Positions 60,733 to 64,000 of a stretch of DNA of 64,000 bases are shown one piece after another; within the stretch, counting starts at the first letter, position 1, and every line of letters begins with the position of its first letter. The stretch spans positions 2,155,001-2,219,000 of the forward strand of contig CP007053.1 of assembly GCA_000242935.3 (NCBI GenBank). The letters run 5' to 3'. Position numbers and translations under genes: made by a program. The DNA comes from Opitutaceae bacterium TAV5 (GTDB lineage: Bacteria > Verrucomicrobiota > Verrucomicrobiia > Opitutales > Opitutaceae). Under the pieces are notes generated by a model. The model searched no databases. It was not told where the DNA came from and saw only the letters and a list, made by a program, of their open reading frames with translations.

Positions 60733-61518
60733 TCAGTTCCGTCCCGCGGCGTCGCTGCCGCCGCCATCCGGTCCGGCGACGAGCGGCCCGAGGTCGGCGC
60801 CGACGCCAAATCTTTCGTCCGGCATCTTGCCGGTGAGCACGCGGTAAATGTTGCCCGCGATCCGGGCGTAGCCGCGATGGTTCGGATACAGGTTGCGCGA
60901 GATATCGCCGGGAAACGGCCTGGTAACGGCGTAATTGTCGATGAGACCGACGTTCTCTTCCTCCGCCACGGTTTGCAGACGGGCGCGCAATACCCGGAGC
61001 CGCTCCTCGCTCACTTCCTTGTCATTGGGCCCGGGGACATAGGGCGGCAGGCAGATAAAAATGCGGGGGCGAGTCGGCAAATTCCTGAACGAGGCGATCA
61101 GCTCACGGGAGTCTTTTTCGAAGGCCGCCCGTTGCTGCCAGTTTTGCGGCCGGCTGTCGTTGCTCCCGAGCATGATGATCACGATGTCGGGTTTGGCCTG
61201 GAGCGCGTAGTGGTACTGGAATGACCGCCACCAGGAGCGCTCGCCCTTGCGGAGCAACGTGGTGCCGGTGCTTCCGTAGGTCATCACATGCCAGCCGTGC
61301 CCGAGCATGCGCTCCAGTTGTTCCGGATACGTCTGCCCGTGGACGGTGCCGATCCCGGACGTGAGGCCGTCACCCGCGCATACCACACGGACAGGCTTGC
61401 GATACCGGTCGGTGTCGACAGGGCGGTTGTCGATCGCCGCCTGCACGAGACATATCTGAAAAAAGACAAAAACAGACAGTAACCGGATGACAGGCGAAAA
61501 GCTGGACGAAATTCGCAT
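60733..61518 (-). CDS. Secreted SGNH/GDSL-fold protein with altered active-site motifs
   Basis: A 261-residue exported protein (signal IRLLSVFVFFQICLVQAA). The fold is that of SGNH hydrolases: block I reads VVCAGDGLTSGIG, block II YGSTGTT, block III MLGSNDSR with Asn120, block V region RNLYPNHRGYARIAGNIYRVL. However the nucleophile Ser of GDS is Gly51, and the usual D-x-x-H of block V aligns with R208-N-L-Y211. The substitution at Gly51 was checked in the codon (GGC). It may have lost esterase activity or use another arrangement. It is convergent with trpB. Confidence 0.8.
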   Translation of the reverse strand: MRISSSFSPVIRLLSVFVFFQICLVQAAIDNRPVDTDRYRKPVRVVCAGDGLTSGIGTVHGQTYPEQLERMLGHGWHVMTYGSTGTTLLRKGERSWWRSFQYHYALQAKPDIVIIMLGSNDSRPQNWQQRAAFEKDSRELIASFRNLPTRPRIFICLPPYVPGPNDKEVSEERLRVLRARLQTVAEEENVGLIDNYAVTRPFPGDISRNLYPNHRGYARIAGNIYRVLTGKMPDERFGVGADLGPLVAGPDGGGSDAAGRN

Positions 61519-61684
61519 ATCAATGTCATTAAGGCCCTCTTTTCATGAGCCAAGAAAATCAGGTATTCACCTGGATTTAAATGGTGCTGAAAATGAGGGT
61601 ATTAAGACGAGCTTATCGCATTCCGGCTGCCCCTGGTACGGTATGTGGACAAGATCCACGCCCCGGGTTCCGGTCCAGGGCGGA
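61519..61684. other. Intergenic region between the SGNH gene and sufS
   Basis: These 166 bases are more AT-rich than their surroundings and should contain the SGNH promoter. No gene, repeat or clear terminator was recognised. Confidence 0.3.
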
Positions 61685-62926
61685 TCAGGCGTTGCCGAAA
61701 AACCGGATGATCCGGTGCAGCGAAGCGACCAGCAGGCTCACTTCCTCTTCGGTATTGTAGAGATAGAAGCTGGCGCGGGCGCTGCTCGGCAGGCCGAGTT
61801 TTTTCATGAGCGGCTGGTTGCAGTGGTGCCCGCCGCGCAGGGCGATGCCGTCCTGGTCGGCGAAGGTCACGACATCATGCGCGTGCGCATCCTTGAGGGC
61901 AAAGCTCACGAGGCCGCCGCGCGGCTGGCCGGAGCGGGGACCGAGGAGGCGGATGCCGGGGATTTCGGCGAGGGCGGCGGCGGCGCGCTGGCCGAGCGCG
62001 TGATCATGCGCGCTGATCGCCGGGCGGCCGATGGCGTCGAGATAATCGAAGGCGGCGTGGAGCGCGATGGCATCGGCGACATTGGGCGTGCCGGCCTCGA
62101 ACCGCTCGGGCGAAGGTTTCCACTTCGCGCCGTCGAAATCGACCGATACCACCATGCCGCCGCCGGTCTGCCAGGGCGGCATCGTGTCGAGGAGTTCGCG
62201 TCTGCCGTAGAGCACGCCGATGCCGGTGGGGCCGGCCATCTTGTGTCCGCTGAAGGCGAGAAAATCGCAGCCGAGCGCTTGCACATCGATGGGTTCGTGG
62301 CCGACGGACTGGGCGGCATCGATCACGGTGATCGCGCCGACGGCCCGTGCTTTTGCGCAAAGGTCGGCGATCGGATTGAGTGTGCCGAGGGTGTTGGAGA
62401 GGTGGGTGAAGGCGAAGAGCTTGACCTGCGGCGTAAGCAGGCGGTCGAGGGCGTCGAGGTCGAGTCCGTGTTCGGCGTCGTCGCCGGCGACGGGCACGTA
62501 GCGGAGGGTGGCGCCGGTGCGCTGCGCGACGATCTGCCAGGGCACGAGGTTGGAGTGATGCTCCATCTCGGTGGTGAGGACCACGTCGCCGGGCTTCAGG
62601 TTGGCGATGGCCCAGGTCTGCGCGACGAGGTTGAGGCCGGCCGTGGCGCCGGAGGTGAAGACAATCTCGGCCGGCTCGGCGGCGTTGATGAACTTCGCGG
62701 CGCGGGCGCGGGCGGCCTCGTAGCCGTCGGTGGCGCGCATGGAGAGGGCGTGCAGGCCGCGGTGGACGTTGGAGTTGTCGCGTTCGTAGTAGCGGGCGAG
62801 AGCGTCGATCACGGCGCGCGGCTTGTGCGTGGTGGCGGCGTTGTCGAGATAGACGAGCGGCTTGCCGCCGACGTGCTGGTCGAGCGCGGGAAAGTCGATG
62901 CGAAGATTGGGCGAGAGGGCGGACAT
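61685..62926 (-). CDS. sufS: SufS-type cysteine desulfurase
   Basis: A PLP enzyme that releases persulfide sulfur from cysteine for Fe-S cluster assembly. The 413-residue protein from ATG 62926 shows LDNAATTHKP, FTSGATAGLNLVAQ, VIDAAQSVGH, the PLP lysine in FSGHKMAGPTGIG (Lys229) and the catalytic Cys369 in RGGHHCNQPLM, as in class II (SufS) desulfurases. It lies 40 bases downstream of sufU on the same strand. Frames continuing upstream of 62926 run into sufU and are not used. Confidence 0.95.
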   Translation of the reverse strand: MSALSPNLRIDFPALDQHVGGKPLVYLDNAATTHKPRAVIDALARYYERDNSNVHRGLHALSMRATDGYEAARARAAKFINAAEPAEIVFTSGATAGLNLVAQTWAIANLKPGDVVLTTEMEHHSNLVPWQIVAQRTGATLRYVPVAGDDAEHGLDLDALDRLLTPQVKLFAFTHLSNTLGTLNPIADLCAKARAVGAITVIDAAQSVGHEPIDVQALGCDFLAFSGHKMAGPTGIGVLYGRRELLDTMPPWQTGGGMVVSVDFDGAKWKPSPERFEAGTPNVADAIALHAAFDYLDAIGRPAISAHDHALGQRAAAALAEIPGIRLLGPRSGQPRGGLVSFALKDAHAHDVVTFADQDGIALRGGHHCNQPLMKKLGLPSSARASFYLYNTEEEVSLLVASLHRIIRFFGNA

Positions 62927-62966
62927 GATTGGAAAAGCGGACAGAACGCGGGAGCTGGTTGCGACA

Positions 62967-63404
62967 TTACACGGCGGACGACGGCCGGCCGTTGCGGAGC
63001 GCCTCGAGCGCGGCGTGCCAGGAAAGCGTGGCGCACTTGATGCGGGCCGGGTAGGCGTGGACGCCGGCGAAGGCGGCGAGTTCGTCAAACTCCTCCGGCT
63101 GCTCGCCAGTCGTGACGATGTGGCGAAACTGCTCGTAATCGGCGGCGGCCTCGGCGGCGGTCTTGCCCTTGAGCCGGGTCGTCATGAGCGAGGCGCTGGC
63201 CTGCGAAATGGCGCAGCCGGAACCCTCGAAACCGATGTCCGCAATACGATCGCCATCCAGTTGCAGATAAACCGTACAACTGTCACCGCAAGTCGGGTTG
63301 TCGCCGGTGGCGACGCGATTGGCAGCAGGCGGCTTGCCGCGATTGCGGGGGCGCTTGTTGTGGTCGAGAATGACCGTCTGGTAAAGATCGGTGAGATCGG
63401 ACAT
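62967..63404 (-). CDS. sufU: SufU-type sulfur-transfer protein
   Basis: Accepts persulfide sulfur from SufS; in Bacillus it is a zinc-dependent sulfurtransferase. The 145-residue protein from ATG 63404 has the conserved ligands Cys39 and Asp41 (NPTCGDSC), Cys64 (GSGCAIS) and Cys124 (IKCATLSWH). The 18-21 residue insert typical of SufU versus IscU is present (TTRLKGKTAAEAAADYEQF). It precedes sufS, giving a two-gene unit. No sufB, sufC or sufD is inside the window. Confidence 0.93.
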   Translation of the reverse strand: MSDLTDLYQTVILDHNKRPRNRGKPPAANRVATGDNPTCGDSCTVYLQLDGDRIADIGFEGSGCAISQASASLMTTRLKGKTAAEAAADYEQFRHIVTTGEQPEEFDELAAFAGVHAYPARIKCATLSWHAALEALRNGRPSSAV

Positions 63405-63568
63405 GACGCGTGAACCGTCATCACTAACGCCGTTCGGGCGGCGATTGCAAATCCCGGGAACAGCACAGTACGGCATCTTTTTCCACATATCACTTCGGCT
63501 CCATCGCTTCCGGTTTTGCAAAAACGGGGATGCCGCATTCACTGGAAACAACTGCCACTTCACATATC

Positions 63569-64000
63569 ATGCCTGACCAACCTTCAGCCCGCGCCGGCTT
63601 TTTTCGCCGTCGCCGCCGCCTGCTGATCATCATCGCGACGATCCTCGTTGTGCTTGTCGCATTCGCCTTTCTGGGGTTGCCGCCCATCGTCAGGGCGCAG
63701 GCCGTCAAACGCCTGTCCGCCGAACTCGACCGGCCCGTTGCCATCGAACGCCTGCGGCTCAATCCGCTGACGTTTTCCGCCACCATCGACGGGCTCGCCA
63801 TCACCGACCATGACGGTCGCAATCTCGTCAGCTGGCGACGGCTCTACGTCGATTTCGATTTCTGGCGGCTCGTCACCGGCGAGATCGGTTTCAGCGAAGT
63901 GTTTCTCGACGGCTTCGCCGGCCGCGTCGTGTTGCAACGTGACGGCACGTTCAATTTTTCCGATCTGATCCCGCCGCCCTCCGCCCAGACCGCTCCGCCG
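63569..64000 (+). CDS. DUF748/AsmA-like membrane-anchored protein, N-terminal part
   Basis: The gene starts at ATG 63569 and runs off the window after 144 residues. A basic head FFRRRRR precedes one membrane segment (LLIIIATILVVLVAFAFLGL), then FKRLSAELDRPVAIERLRLNPLTFS-like text, VSWRRLYVDFDFWRLVTGEIGF and GTFNFSDLIPPP. This is the typical beginning of DUF748/AsmA-like proteins, which bridge the inner and outer membranes and assist envelope lipid or protein handling. It is divergent from sufU. Confidence 0.83.
   Translation, partial: MPDQPSARAGFFRRRRRLLIIIATILVVLVAFAFLGLPPIVRAQAVKRLSAELDRPVAIERLRLNPLTFSATIDGLAITDHDGRNLVSWRRLYVDFDFWRLVTGEIGFSEVFLDGFAGRVVLQRDGTFNFSDLIPPPSAQTAPP

Overview
The window reads as chromosomal DNA of a GC-rich member of the Verrucomicrobiota, most likely Opitutaceae. 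This is an inference from the combination of PEP-CTERM exosortase substrates, many stand-alone prepilin-type proteins, heparinase II/III enzymes, LacI and AraC regulators, a cobalamin-dependent ribonucleotide reductase and SufS/SufU. No tRNA, rRNA, CRISPR array, prophage or recognisable transposase was seen.

Layout. 1-3.6 kb holds housekeeping genes: class II ribonucleotide reductase (cut by the window edge), DAHP synthase and mannose-6-phosphate isomerase. 3.7-57.5 kb is an almost unbroken series of carbohydrate-utilisation loci. Locus A (6.1-15.3 kb) has heparinase, an unknown secreted protein, pseudopilin, LacI, PEP-CTERM protein, MFS transporter and hydroxyacid dehydrogenase. Locus B (15.4-24.1 kb) is a rearranged paralogous copy: cellulase-like enzyme, heparinase, LacI, pseudopilin, PEP-CTERM protein, MFS transporter and polysaccharide deacetylase. 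Locus C (24.2-29.6 kb) has IclR and AraC regulators, a GH4 enzyme and an FAD oxidoreductase. Locus D (29.6-38.2 kb) has a GH39-like hydrolase, PEP-CTERM protein, pseudopilin, two parallel beta-helix proteins and a Gfo/Idh/MocA oxidoreductase. Locus E (38.3-46.5 kb) has pseudopilin, PEP-CTERM protein, a small carbohydrate-binding-like protein, a giant GH42-like enzyme and a GntR/LacI chimeric regulator. Locus F (46.8-52.3 kb) is a catabolic operon of enolase-superfamily, Gfo/Idh/MocA and xylose-isomerase-like TIM-barrel enzymes with AraC and LacI regulators. Locus G (52.4-57.5 kb) repeats the locus D theme. 57.5-64 kb returns to housekeeping (argF, trpB, sufS, sufU, a DUF748/AsmA-like protein) with palindromic repeat elements between the genes.

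How the parts may work together. Secreted lyases, hydrolases and beta-helix proteins would cut complex polysaccharides outside the cytoplasm, MFS transporters would bring in products, and FAD- or NAD-dependent oxidoreductases, an enolase-superfamily enzyme and a TIM-barrel isomerase would process them inside. Each of five loci carries exactly one orphan prepilin-type protein and one PEP-CTERM protein. This 1:1 pairing, without any SusC/SusD pair, is the best candidate for an undescribed system: a surface glycan-handling module.

Main discoveries: (1) loci A and B are an ancient duplication with reciprocal gene loss, each keeping a remnant of the gene the other kept whole; (2) a shared palindrome, roughly YTMTC-N4-GAKAR, occurs at six intergenic or gene-edge sites in loci A and B and fits the near-identical LacI recognition helices; (3) a second palindrome, TTCCATTAGWGGAA, lies in loci C and D; (4) a bidirectional promoter-operator sits between the GH42-like gene and its GntR regulator; (5) a repeat element occurs in inverted orientation on both sides of trpB.
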